From SFTH01 sp963643985 (GTDB lineage Bacteria > Bacillota > Clostridia > Christensenellales > Aristaeellaceae), in contig CAVINP010000007.1 of assembly GCA_963643985.1 (NCBI GenBank), forward strand, positions 1 to 44,398: a stretch of DNA of 44,398 bases, in the 5' to 3' direction. Positions 9,629-16,841 of this stretch are shown here, piece after piece. The position numbers and the translations under genes are program-made. The notes beneath the pieces are model-generated. The model did no database searches and was not told the DNA's origin. It saw only the letters and a program-made list of their open reading frames with translations. Within the stretch, counting starts at the first letter, position 1. Each line of letters opens with the position of its first letter.

Positions 9629-10427
9629 ATTTCTGATCTATCCACGCCGTGCCCGCGCACACCGGGGCGACGCGGCCGCGGATGCGCAGTGAGATGATCT
9701 GTCCATTTTCTATTTTGGCCAGCGCACAGATCGTGCCGCCGGGCTGGGATACGTTCACCTCGGCATCACTGCCCGTGCTGCAGGCCCGATAGGCCCCCAG
9801 CGCCGCCGTACCGCTGCCGCAGCCGCGCTCCCAGACGGAGCTGTCGCAGCTGCGCACGTAGACCAGCGGCCGCATGTGCGTGAGCGCTTTGTCCGTAAGC
9901 AACAGCCCCAGCGCATCGGCATTCAGCGCGCTGCACCACATCGGCGCAAGCCGTTCGGCCTCGGCAGGCGAGAGCGCGTCCTCGGGTACGATCAGGTGCA
10001 CGATGCCGGGGAAGAACACGGCGGGATAGCCTTGCTCCGCCATGCCGATTTTATAGGGCAGGGGCATATCGACCTCGCCGATGAAGGCCTCCTTGTTGCG
10101 CATGACCGTGCAGCTGACAATTCCGTCCGCGCCCGAGACCTCGAGTGTGTAGCTGCGCTTCTCCCCGTCCGCAAGCCCTTCACGCATGGCCAGCAGCGCC
10201 GCCAGAGACATACTCGCGTTGCCGCAGAACTCGCCGCCCATCATCTGAAGACGCGCGTCGGCCTTCGGGTTCTCGGCAATCTCTATGTAGCCCACCTGTT
10301 CGGCGCAGACGCTGTCGCCTGCCATCAGCAGCCGCGCGACCTCGCCGTGCTTTGCGCGGGGGACGGGCGTCTCCACCAGTATGGTCATGTTTTGAGTGGG
10401 GTTCATCTTCACAAACTGCAATTCCAT
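9627..10427 (-). CDS. DapF-fold amino acid racemase, histidine racemase (HisR/CntK)-like
   Basis: The fold is that of diaminopimelate epimerase: two symmetric halves each giving a catalytic Cys. Here these are C68 in GGEFCGNAS and C203 in ERGCGSGTA. Beyond that, the motifs NPTQNMTILV, EQVGYIE, RPLVYVRSCDSSVWE and SQPGGTI match what I recall of staphylococcal CntK and fusobacterial HisR histidine racemases better than true DapF. The 266 residues fit. It is the last gene of a polar amino acid ABC transporter operon, 10 bp after the ATPase gene. No CntL- or CntM-like metallophore genes lie nearby, so a role in D-amino acid formation or use with the transporter is inferred. The start lacks a clear ribosome binding site and is probably translationally coupled. 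Alternative: a divergent DapF. Confidence 0.72.
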   Translation of the reverse strand: MELQFVKMNPTQNMTILVETPVPRAKHGEVARLLMAGDSVCAEQVGYIEIAENPKADARLQMMGGEFCGNASMSLAALLAMREGLADGEKRSYTLEVSGADGIVSCTVMRNKEAFIGEVDMPLPYKIGMAEQGYPAVFFPGIVHLIVPEDALSPAEAERLAPMWCSALNADALGLLLTDKALTHMRPLVYVRSCDSSVWERGCGSGTAALGAYRACSTGSDAEVNVSQPGGTICALAKIENGQIISLRIRGRVAPVCAGTAWIDQK

Positions 10428-10437
10428 ACGACAAGAT

Positions 10438-11193
10438 TTAATTGAAGCGGGAGAGGAACTGTATCGTGCGCTCCTGCTTGGGTCGGTTGATGATGTCCTC
10501 GGGTGCGCCTTCCTCCACGATCACGCTGCCGTCCATGAAGATCACGTGGTCGGATACATCGCGGGCGAAAGCCATCTCATGCGTCACGATCACCATCGTC
10601 ATGTGCTCAGCCGCCAGATCGCGTATGACCTTGAGAATCTCGCCCGTCAGTTCGGGATCGAGCGCGCTTGTCGGTTCGTCGAAAAAGAGCATCTTGGGCT
10701 TCATCGCCAGCGCACGCGCGATCGACACGCGCTGCTGCTGACCGCCGGAGAGCTGGCAGGGATAGGCGTCGGCGCGGTTGGCCAGCCCCATTTTTTCAAG
10801 CAGCTCCATGGCTTCCTTGCGCACCTGCTCCTTGGGGCGCTTCTGAATCAGCACGGGCGCTTCCATGATGTTCTTGAGCACGTTGTAGTGCGGAAAGAGG
10901 TTAAAGTTCTGAAACACCAGGCCGAAGGATCCGCGGATGCGGCGCAGATCCGCCTGACTTGCGTACTCGGAACGACCGTTGACATCCCGTGCGGCATACT
11001 CGCCCAGATACTTCAGATCTCCGCCGTCCATCGTTTCCAGAAGTGTGGCGCATCTGAGCAGTGTGCTCTTGCCGCTGCCGGACGGGCCGATGATGGAGAC
11101 CACCTGGCCTTCGTCCACGGAGAGGGAGATGTCGCTGAGCACGGTCAGGTCGCCGAAGCTCTTCTTCAGGTGATTGATTTCGAGAATTTTCAT
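10438..11193 (-). CDS. Polar amino acid ABC transporter, ATP-binding protein
   Basis: This is the energising subunit of an importer of the GlnQ/HisP type. In 251 residues it has Walker A GPSGSGKST, a Q-loop in VFQNFNLFPH, the signature LSGGQQQRV, Walker B MLFFDEPTSALDPE and the H-loop VTHEM. The family takes up Gln, Glu, His, Arg, Cys and similar amino acids; the substrate cannot be read from this subunit. It lies 19 bp downstream of the permease gene and 10 bp upstream of the racemase gene, on one transcript. Confidence 0.93.
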   Translation of the reverse strand: MKILEINHLKKSFGDLTVLSDISLSVDEGQVVSIIGPSGSGKSTLLRCATLLETMDGGDLKYLGEYAARDVNGRSEYASQADLRRIRGSFGLVFQNFNLFPHYNVLKNIMEAPVLIQKRPKEQVRKEAMELLEKMGLANRADAYPCQLSGGQQQRVSIARALAMKPKMLFFDEPTSALDPELTGEILKVIRDLAAEHMTMVIVTHEMAFARDVSDHVIFMDGSVIVEEGAPEDIINRPKQERTIQFLSRFN

Positions 11194-11212
11194 TTGTGCG
11201 TCTCTCCCTTCC

Positions 11213-11866
11213 TCAGTGATAATAGCTCAGTTTCTTCTCAAAGCGGTTCATGACAAAGGCCACCAGAGAGTTGAAGATATAATAGAAGACACCCGCGATG
11301 ATGAAGGGCATGAAGCTCGTCTGGGAGTTTGCAATCTGCTTGCCGATGGAGAACATCTCCTGATACGCCACGGTGAAGGCCATGGACGTATCCTTGACGA
11401 GTGTGATGACCTCGTTGGTGACCGAGGGCAGTATGCGCTTGACCACCTGCGGCAGTATGATGCGCATGAAGGTCTGGAACTTGCCGTAGCCAAGCACCGT
11501 TGCGGCTTCGTACTGGCCGACGGGCATGCTCTCGATGCCGCCGCGGTAGATTTCCGCAAAGTAGGCGGCATAGTTCATGGAATAGGCGATGATGATCGGG
11601 ATCAGCTTGTTGCGGGCCACGCCCGAGCCGAAGAGGTAGAAGGGCCCGTAGGTCACGGCCAGCAGCTGCAGCATCAGCGGTGTACCGCGCAGTATGGAAA
11701 TGTAGACCTGCGCGATCTTGCGTACGACACCGACCTTGCTCATTCGCAGAAAGGCGACCACCAGACCCAGCGGCAGGGAGAACAGCAGCGTCAGGAAGAA
11801 TATGGCACCGCTGCGCCCGAGGCCTTCGCCCATCTTCAATGTCATGTCAAGTAAATTCATTTTCAT
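11213..11866 (-). CDS. Polar amino acid ABC transporter, permease
   Basis: This is a membrane subunit of the HisMQ/GlnP class (217 residues, about 5 hydrophobic helices). The loop contacting the ATPase is seen in YRGGIESMPVGQYEAATVLG, and the preceding VSILRGTPLMLQL is typical of the family. The ATG at 11866 is preceded by AAAGGAG about 11 nt upstream. A longer frame to 11971 runs back through the intergenic hairpin and is rejected. A single permease gene suggests a homodimer. It lies between the binding-protein and ATPase genes. Confidence 0.92.
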   Translation of the reverse strand: MKMNLLDMTLKMGEGLGRSGAIFFLTLLFSLPLGLVVAFLRMSKVGVVRKIAQVYISILRGTPLMLQLLAVTYGPFYLFGSGVARNKLIPIIIAYSMNYAAYFAEIYRGGIESMPVGQYEAATVLGYGKFQTFMRIILPQVVKRILPSVTNEVITLVKDTSMAFTVAYQEMFSIGKQIANSQTSFMPFIIAGVFYYIFNSLVAFVMNRFEKKLSYYH

Positions 11867-11897
11867 AGGGGGAAATACTCCTTTAAACATGGCGATG

Positions 11898-11922
11898 GGG
11901 GTTATCGCATACCGACAACCCC
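11898..11922 (-). terminator. Intercistronic hairpin between binding-protein and permease genes
   Basis: GGGGTTGTCG pairs with CGATAACCCC around GTATG (10 bp with one wobble). No T-tract follows in the direction of transcription, so it more likely protects the upstream mRNA end or partly attenuates than fully terminates. Confidence 0.5.
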
Positions 11923-11952
11923 TCACACCTTTATTATGTTTTTTTGCTATGC

Positions 11953-12726
11953 TCAGTCGTTCAGCAGGCACAGTGCGCTGACATCCAGCTCATACTTCTC
12001 GGCCAGAGACTGATAGGTGCCGTCCTCAACCAGCTGCATGTAGGCCTCTTCCACCTGGGCACACATGTCTGCATCGTCCTTGCGGAAGCAGATGCCGTAC
12101 TTCTCGGAAGCCATCGATTCGTCGAGCATCACGTATTCGTCACCGTATTCCTTGATCTTGTTGGCGGCCACGCCGATGTCGATGGCGACTGCATCGATGG
12201 AACCTGCCATCAGTTCGGTGAAGCATACGTTGTAGTTCTCAAAGCGCTGCAGGTCGCCGAAGGTGGCAGCCAGCTCGGCCTGATCGTTCTGGAGCATCAG
12301 ATCGGCGGAGGTGCCCAGCTGCACGCCCACGATCTTGCCGGCCAGATCCGCCAGCGTGGTGATGCCGCTGTCAGCCTTGGTCAGGATCACCTGAGAGTTG
12401 TCGGAATAGGCCATGGAGAGCGTGTACTGTTCAGGGTCGATCACGTCGATCGTCAGGCCGGACCAGATGCAGTCCACTTCGCCGGAATCCAGAGAGATCA
12501 GCTTGGTGTCCCAGTTGACCGGCACAAGCTCGAGCTCCCAACCGAGGATCTCGCAGACGCCCTTGCACATCTCGATGTCAAAGCCGGTGTACTCGCCGTC
12601 TTCGCCCATATAGGTGTAGGGCGGATACTCCGCGTCAAAGCCCATCTTGAAGGTCACGGTCTCGGCCATCGCGGCCGCGGAGCAGATCATCACAAGAACC
12701 AGTATCATTGCTGCAAACTTCTTCAT
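11953..12726 (-). CDS. Polar amino acid ABC transporter, substrate-binding protein
   Basis: This is the extracytoplasmic receptor of the transporter, family 3 solute-binding. MKKFAAMILVLVMICSAAAMA is a signal peptide with an AxA site before ETV. No lipobox is present, which is uncommon for a Gram-positive binding protein. The mature part has the family blocks FDAEYPPYTYMGEDGEYTGF and DGTYQSLAEKYE, while SLDSGEVDCIWSGLTI and KIVGVQLGTSAD line the ligand cleft. The 257 residues are typical. AAGGGGG precedes the ATG. It is the first gene of the operon, with a promoter overlapped by a palindrome at 12791-12808. Confidence 0.93.
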   Translation of the reverse strand: MKKFAAMILVLVMICSAAAMAETVTFKMGFDAEYPPYTYMGEDGEYTGFDIEMCKGVCEILGWELELVPVNWDTKLISLDSGEVDCIWSGLTIDVIDPEQYTLSMAYSDNSQVILTKADSGITTLADLAGKIVGVQLGTSADLMLQNDQAELAATFGDLQRFENYNVCFTELMAGSIDAVAIDIGVAANKIKEYGDEYVMLDESMASEKYGICFRKDDADMCAQVEEAYMQLVEDGTYQSLAEKYELDVSALCLLND

Positions 12727-12790
12727 TGTATTGTCCCCCTTGATTCATTGTCTTTGCCGGAGACGGAAGCACTGTCGTTTCCGTTTCGTT

Positions 12791-12808
12791 GTGATAATAG
12801 TTTATCAC
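12791..12808. promoter_or_regulatory. Operator-like palindrome over the -10 of the amino acid transporter promoter
   Basis: GTGATAA-TAGT-TTATCAC is a perfect 7-bp inverted repeat with a 4-bp centre. It covers the TATTAT box of the minus-strand promoter, the position expected for a repressor. Partly overlapping AGTTTA/TAAACT and TTTAG/CTAAA inverted segments lie up to 12827. Confidence 0.5.
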
Positions 12809-12822
12809 TTTAGCATGGTAAA
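12794..12822 (-). promoter_or_regulatory. Promoter of the amino acid transporter-racemase operon
   Basis: On the minus strand TTTACC (12822-12817), a 17 bp spacer and TATTAT (12799-12794) lie about 70 bp before the binding-protein start. Confidence 0.6.
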
Positions 12823-12840
12823 CTAAAAGCATAAAACGCG

Positions 12841-13054
12841 ACAGTTTTGGTTAAGATTGTTTAAATTAGCAGTGGCCGGTTGAATGGCCCGGTTTACTGC
12901 TTATCACTACACTATCCAATTGGTCACCGGTAACCGAGAATCTCGGAATTGCCGATCGTTAAATTATACTTGGAACAGAAAAGCACAACGGGATTTTATA
13001 TTTCGGGTTTATAATGTGCACAGTAGAAGTATAAAGAGTACGGAGGCGGTCGAT
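12841..13054 (+). promoter_or_regulatory. Upstream region of the MATE transporter gene
   Basis: It contains a TATAAT (13010-13015) without a convincing -35 and two compact palindromes: GGTCACCGGTAACC (12922-12935, imperfect) and CCGAGAATCTCGG (12934-12946). These could be regulator sites. No other gene was seen. Confidence 0.35.
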
Positions 13055-14431
13055 TTGGCTCGAAAGGCACGCAGCTACGAACTGGACATGACTCACGGCA
13101 AACTGCTTCCCAAGGTGATGACATTTTCACTGCCGCTGATGTTCACCAGCATACTGCAGCTGCTCTATAATGCGGCGGATGTGATTGTGGTCGGGCGTTT
13201 CACGGGTGCGGCAGCCTTGGCGGCGGTTGGCTCCACAGGTTCGCTCATCAATCTGATACTGAACCTCTTTATCGGCCTGTCGATCGGCGCCAATGTGGTG
13301 GCGGCCCGGTATTACGGCGCAAATGATTATGAGGGTATGCAGAAAACGGTACAGACGTCCGTGACCGTCAGCCTCATCGGCGGCGTGATCGGCGGCGCAT
13401 TCGGCTTCATATTCAGCCGCACATTCCTTGTCTGGATGGGCTCTCCGGACGATGTATTGCCGCTGGCTACGCAGTATATCAGAATCTATTTTATCGGCAT
13501 GCCCTTTAACCTATTGTACAACTTCGGTGCGGCACTGCTGCGTGCGGTGGGCGATACGAAGCATCCGCTCTATTTTCTGAGCATTGCGGGCGTGGTCAAC
13601 GTCGTCCTCAACCTGTTCTTCGTGATCGTCTGCGGCATGGGCGTGGCCGGCGTGGCCTGGGCGACCATCATTTCGCAGATGATCTCCGCCGTGCTGGTTG
13701 TGATCTGCCTGATGCGCTCGGAGGGCTTTGTCCATTTGGACCTGCGCAAGCTGCGCATTGTGCCGTCAAATTTGAAGGACATGATGCACATCGGCCTGCC
13801 CGCCGGCTTTCAGGGCATCTGCTTTTCCATATCCAACGTCATGATTCAGTCCACCGTGAATGCCTACGGTTCGATCATAGTTGCCGGCAACTCCGCATCG
13901 CAGAATCTGGAAGGCTTTATCTATGTGGCCATGAATGCCTTCTATCAGGCGGCCATCACGTTCATCAGCACCAATATCGGTGCGGGGCGCAACAGCCGCA
14001 TACGCAAGTCTGCAGGCGCATGCCTGACGCTGGTCACGGCCATTGGTATCGGCCTGGGGCTGATCGCCTACGCGATCATGCCGCAGTTGCTGGGCATCTA
14101 TTCCTCCGACCCCGAGGTCATCGCGGCGGGCGTGCGGCGATTTACGATATTCGCCCTCACCTATTTCACCTGCGGTATCATGGATGTGCTCTGCGGAACG
14201 CTGCGCGGCATGGGCGAGGCCGTGCTGCCGATGGTTGTCTCGCTGCTGGGTGCATGCGTCTTCCGCATCGTGTGGATATATACGGTGCTTCCGCTGCACA
14301 ACACGCTTGAGATGCTCTACTATTCCTATCCGGTCTCCTGGCTGCTGACGGGCGGCACACACCTGATCTGCTACTTCATTCACCTAAGACACTTTCCTGT
14401 AAATCTTGAGGCGGAAAGCAAACTGCCGTAA
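13055..14431 (+). CDS. MATE family multidrug/metabolite efflux transporter
   Basis: This is a cation-coupled antiporter with 12 predicted membrane helices in two MatE repeats. The N-terminal block DMTHGKLLPKVMTFSLPLMF and then LQLLYNAADVIVVGRF is typical of the NorM/DinF-like clostridial group. The start is a TTG at 13055, chosen because GGAGG at 13042-13046 lies 8 nt upstream, which gives 458 residues of normal length. The ATG at 13088 has no such site, and the open frame back to 12884 is non-conserved. Its substrate is unknown. A strong terminator follows directly. Confidence 0.92.
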   Translation: MARKARSYELDMTHGKLLPKVMTFSLPLMFTSILQLLYNAADVIVVGRFTGAAALAAVGSTGSLINLILNLFIGLSIGANVVAARYYGANDYEGMQKTVQTSVTVSLIGGVIGGAFGFIFSRTFLVWMGSPDDVLPLATQYIRIYFIGMPFNLLYNFGAALLRAVGDTKHPLYFLSIAGVVNVVLNLFFVIVCGMGVAGVAWATIISQMISAVLVVICLMRSEGFVHLDLRKLRIVPSNLKDMMHIGLPAGFQGICFSISNVMIQSTVNAYGSIIVAGNSASQNLEGFIYVAMNAFYQAAITFISTNIGAGRNSRIRKSAGACLTLVTAIGIGLGLIAYAIMPQLLGIYSSDPEVIAAGVRRFTIFALTYFTCGIMDVLCGTLRGMGEAVLPMVVSLLGACVFRIVWIYTVLPLHNTLEMLYYSYPVSWLLTGGTHLICYFIHLRHFPVNLEAESKLP

Positions 14432-14439
14432 AACAAAGC

Positions 14440-14466
14440 CCCGATCCATAACGGATCGGGACTTTT
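14440..14466 (+). terminator. Terminator of the MATE gene
   Basis: CCCGATCC (14440-14447) pairs with GGATCGGG (14453-14460) around ATAAC, followed by ACTTTTG. Confidence 0.8.
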
Positions 14467-14474
14467 GTTACGCA

Positions 14475-14520
14475 TGCCTCCCATGAAAGGGGCGGGGAAC
14501 CGCTTGCAGCGGAGGGGTTC
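14475..14520 (+). repeat. Dispersed hairpin-rich repeat, copy 3 (degenerate)
   Basis: GCCTCCCATGAAAGGGGCGG is followed by GGAACCGCTTGCAGCGGAGG and GGTTC. It is recognisably the same tail as the other copies, with more changes, and lies between convergent MATE and ispE genes. Confidence 0.65.
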
Positions 14521-14575
14521 GGGTAAGAGACGAGGGATCAAGAGGAATGTCGAAGCATAATTAACCGCCTGTCTT

Positions 14576-15418
14576 TTATTCTTCGCAGGTTTTGACCGCA
14601 ATGGCGCCGGGAATGCGCTGCGCCGCGGCTTTGGCCGATTCTTCGCTGTCAAACACGGCAAACACGCTCGAACCGCTGCCGGACATGCGCACGTAGCGTG
14701 CCCCGGCCTCGCGAAAGATTTGCATACATTGGCCGATCTCGGGCATCAGCTCTATGGCGGGTGCCTCCAGATCGTTGCGTGAGAGCAGCTGTGCCCGCTC
14801 AAAATCCCCTGCGATCAGTGCCTCGGCCAGGGCGGCACTGTCGATTTCGCGGGGCTTGAAGCCACCTGCGCTCCAGGCCTTGAAGACCTGCGGTGTGGAC
14901 AGTCCGCCGCCGGGCGTGACAAGCGCCAGATGTGTCCGCGGTGCGGAAGCTATGGGCGCGAGTATTTCACCTACGCCGCGTGCATTGGCAAAGCCGCCCT
15001 GCAGGCAGAAGGGAACATCCGCACCGAGTTTGAGGCCGATCTGCATCAGCAGATTCAGCGGCAGCCTGAGGTTCCAAAGTTCATTGAGTCCCAGCAGCGC
15101 GGCCGCGCAATCGGCACTGCCGCCGCCCAGACCCGCGCGGGCGGGTATGCGCTTTTTCAGGCGTATGCGTGCGCCCAAACGCCTGCCGCTGAACTCGCTC
15201 AGCGCCTCGGCCGCCCGGATTACCAGATTGCGTCCGTCCGTGGGCAGGCGCTGACCGTTGACCGTCAGGCTGAGCACCTGCGCCCGCTCCAGACAGATTT
15301 CGTCGGCCAGATCGATGTGCTGCATCAGCATATCCAGATCGTGATAGCCGTTCGGCCGCTCACCCGTGATGGCAAGCGACCAGTTGATCTTTGCCCGCGC
15401 CGTCAGTTTCAGACTCAT
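14576..15418 (-). CDS. ispE: 4-diphosphocytidyl-2-C-methyl-D-erythritol kinase
   Basis: This is a GHMP-fold kinase that phosphorylates CDP-methylerythritol in the MEP isoprenoid pathway. The 280 residues show AKINWSL with GERPNGYHDLDMLMQ near the N-terminus, the ATP-binding PARAGLGGGSADCAAAL near residue 95, the LGADVPFCLQGG block and the C-terminal MSGSGSSVFAVF. Its ATG overlaps the stop of the upstream membrane-protein gene by 4 bp (ATGA), so translation is coupled. The pathway's IspH is also in this window (16842-18881). Confidence 0.95.
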   Translation of the reverse strand: MSLKLTARAKINWSLAITGERPNGYHDLDMLMQHIDLADEICLERAQVLSLTVNGQRLPTDGRNLVIRAAEALSEFSGRRLGARIRLKKRIPARAGLGGGSADCAAALLGLNELWNLRLPLNLLMQIGLKLGADVPFCLQGGFANARGVGEILAPIASAPRTHLALVTPGGGLSTPQVFKAWSAGGFKPREIDSAALAEALIAGDFERAQLLSRNDLEAPAIELMPEIGQCMQIFREAGARYVRMSGSGSSVFAVFDSEESAKAAAQRIPGAIAVKTCEE

Positions 15419-15867
15419 TGTGTCACCTCCGGCACGACGGTGACCTCAGGCTCGAAGTTTGCAGCGGCGAGCGCCGAGGGGTCGGGCGTCACGCTGTCCT
15501 CAAAGAGCGATGTGGCTTCGGGGGAAGCGCTTGCCGCATCCGGCGCAAAGGAGGGGGTGCTCTGCGCACGCACGATGGTGGGCAGGGCATGAATGTTCGT
15601 ATTGCGGCGGCCCAGCAGCACAATGACCAGCACGATGCAGACCAGAAGGGCACAGATGAACAGGACCTTGCCTTTTTTCTTCTGTCCTTCGGGTTTCTGC
15701 TTGGGTTTGCCGGGCTTTCCCGGCTTCACCTTGGGCTTTTCCGCCTTTCGCTTCGGCTCGGGAACGGGGGATGGTTTGGGGACATACTCCGTCCTTTGCG
15801 GCGGCTTGCGCATGCCGGCCGAGCCGAAACCGGCGGGTCGGCGTGTGTTTTTTGTCTTATCGTCCAT
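15415..15867 (-). CDS. Single-pass membrane protein with basic proline-rich N-terminus (function unknown)
   Basis: I do not recognise a family. The 150 residues comprise a Lys/Pro/Arg-rich cytoplasmic part (about 1-66, with repeated KPGKPGKPKQKP-like sequence), one membrane helix at about 67-85 (VLFICALLVCIVLVIVLLG) and an extracytoplasmic Ser/Pro/Ala/Glu-rich tail of about 60 residues. The low-complexity composition means homology calls would be weak. It lies 6 bp after the zinc-ribbon gene and overlaps ispE by 4 bp, so the three are one transcriptional unit. Confidence 0.7.
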   Translation of the reverse strand: MDDKTKNTRRPAGFGSAGMRKPPQRTEYVPKPSPVPEPKRKAEKPKVKPGKPGKPKQKPEGQKKKGKVLFICALLVCIVLVIVLLGRRNTNIHALPTIVRAQSTPSFAPDAASASPEATSLFEDSVTPDPSALAAANFEPEVTVVPEVTQ

Positions 15868-15873
15868 CTGTTG

Positions 15874-16431
15874 TCAGTCAGCGTTAAAATCGTTGGGGGC
15901 CTCGTTGTCCATCTCAACCTCGGCTGCGGGTTTGGTTTCGGCAGTTTCCGTCCCGGTCGGCGCATCCTCCTCATAGGCATGGCCGCACACGGCGCAGAAG
16001 CGCTCGCCCTTGTTGTGCATGGCGCCGCAGTTCGTGCAGTAGCTCGTATCGTCGGCACTCTTCTCTTCCTCGGTATTGCGCGTCGGCTCGGGCATGCGGC
16101 GGCCGCAGCCGGGGCAGAAACGGGCAGACTTGTCAACGGCTGTCCCGCAGGCCGGGCAGCGGTTGCGGTTGCGCAGTGCGGCCTTCTGATCGGCCAGGGC
16201 ATCCAGTTGCTCGCGCAGTGCCTTGACGCGGCTGCACAGGTCGTTCATCGTTTCGCCGCCCTCGCCGTCGACATAGCAGCGGCCGATCTGCGTATAGAGT
16301 GCGTTGAGTTCGTTGCCGATGCTGCGCTCCTGGGCACTCAGGCGCGTCAGCTCTACGCCGTCGCGCGTCTTGTCGGATACGGTCTGCGCAGCATCGCTGA
16401 TCTTTCCCACAACTTTATCGAAAAAAGCCAT
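15874..16431 (-). CDS. Double zinc-ribbon protein (function unknown)
   Basis: The 185 residues start MAFFDKVVGKISDAAQTVSD, followed by a helical, probably coiled-coil region to about residue 80. Next come a zinc ribbon CPACG...CPGCG near 90-110 and a second CTNCG...CAVCG near 130-150, with an acidic tail. Proteins of this layout are common and mostly unassigned in clostridia. The start at 16431 is preceded by GGGAGGT with good spacing; an open frame to 16599 is not conserved. It heads the unit with the membrane protein and ispE, and has its own promoter at 16456-16484. Confidence 0.8.
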   Translation of the reverse strand: MAFFDKVVGKISDAAQTVSDKTRDGVELTRLSAQERSIGNELNALYTQIGRCYVDGEGGETMNDLCSRVKALREQLDALADQKAALRNRNRCPACGTAVDKSARFCPGCGRRMPEPTRNTEEEKSADDTSYCTNCGAMHNKGERFCAVCGHAYEEDAPTGTETAETKPAAEVEMDNEAPNDFNAD

Positions 16432-16455
16432 TGTACATACCTCCCTTACACCTAT

Positions 16456-16484
16456 ATCATACCCCGAACGGATAAAAAAAGCAA
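16456..16484 (-). promoter_or_regulatory. Promoter of the zinc-ribbon/ispE unit
   Basis: On the minus strand TTGCTT (16484-16479), 17 bp and TATGAT (16461-16456) lie about 25 bp before the start codon. Confidence 0.5.
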
Positions 16485-16510
16485 GTCCCTGCGGAAATTG
16501 TGCGGAGTGC

Positions 16511-16792
16511 TTGACATATGTGACAGCGGAAAAGATAGCGGATGTCGGGCATTCACTGGAAATGGTTGAGGTTCGGGATTTGCGCCTGTATCCGAGCAAT
16601 TCAAATAAGAACAGGGCTTCCTTTATCTGTAACGGCCGAAGCTACGACGGAATATCGGTGACGGATCCCTGCTTCTACAGCGCACGCAATGAAACAATCG
16701 ATCATGCTTTGCTTGTGCTGAGCCTGCCCAACAGGCCGTTTCGGACAGACGGGATTTACTATAAGTTCATTGCAAAAATATTCCCCATATAA
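16511..16792 (+). pseudogene. C-terminal remnant resembling a dual OB-fold (DuOB) domain protein
   Basis: The open frame ending at 16792 reads YVTAEKIADVGHSLEMVEV, then DLRLYPSNSNKNRASFICNG, then YDGISVTDP and GIYYKFIAKIFPI. From memory this matches the last roughly 90 residues of dual OB-fold domain proteins, which end in a YYKFIAKIFP-like block. There is no start codon with a ribosome binding site and the N-terminal half is absent: upstream sequence is the promoter and coding region of the opposite-strand zinc-ribbon gene. The base composition is more AT-rich than its surroundings. I read it as a decayed, 5'-truncated gene. The family assignment is from recall and should be searched. Confidence 0.55.
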
Positions 16793-16796
16793 CACC

Positions 16797-16826
16797 AAAA
16801 GAGGCTCGCCGCAGCGAACCTCTTTT
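16797..16826. terminator. Terminator downstream of ispH/rpsA (bidirectional)
   Basis: AAAAGAGG (16797-16804) pairs with CCTCTTTT (16819-16826), with an inner TCGC/GCGA pairing and T-runs on both strands. Confidence 0.8.
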
Positions 16827-16841
16827 TGTATACAAACGGGA

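Noticed and set aside
9627..10427. True diaminopimelate epimerase (dapF)
   Set aside because: Both Cys motifs fit, but the NMTILV, QVGYIE and QPGGTI blocks and the transporter context point to the HisR/CntK-like group. Kept as an alternative.
12884..13054. N-terminal extension of the MATE gene from an ATG at 12884
   Set aside because: The extension is non-conserved, contains the -10 and palindromes, and the TTG at 13055 has a good ribosome binding site.
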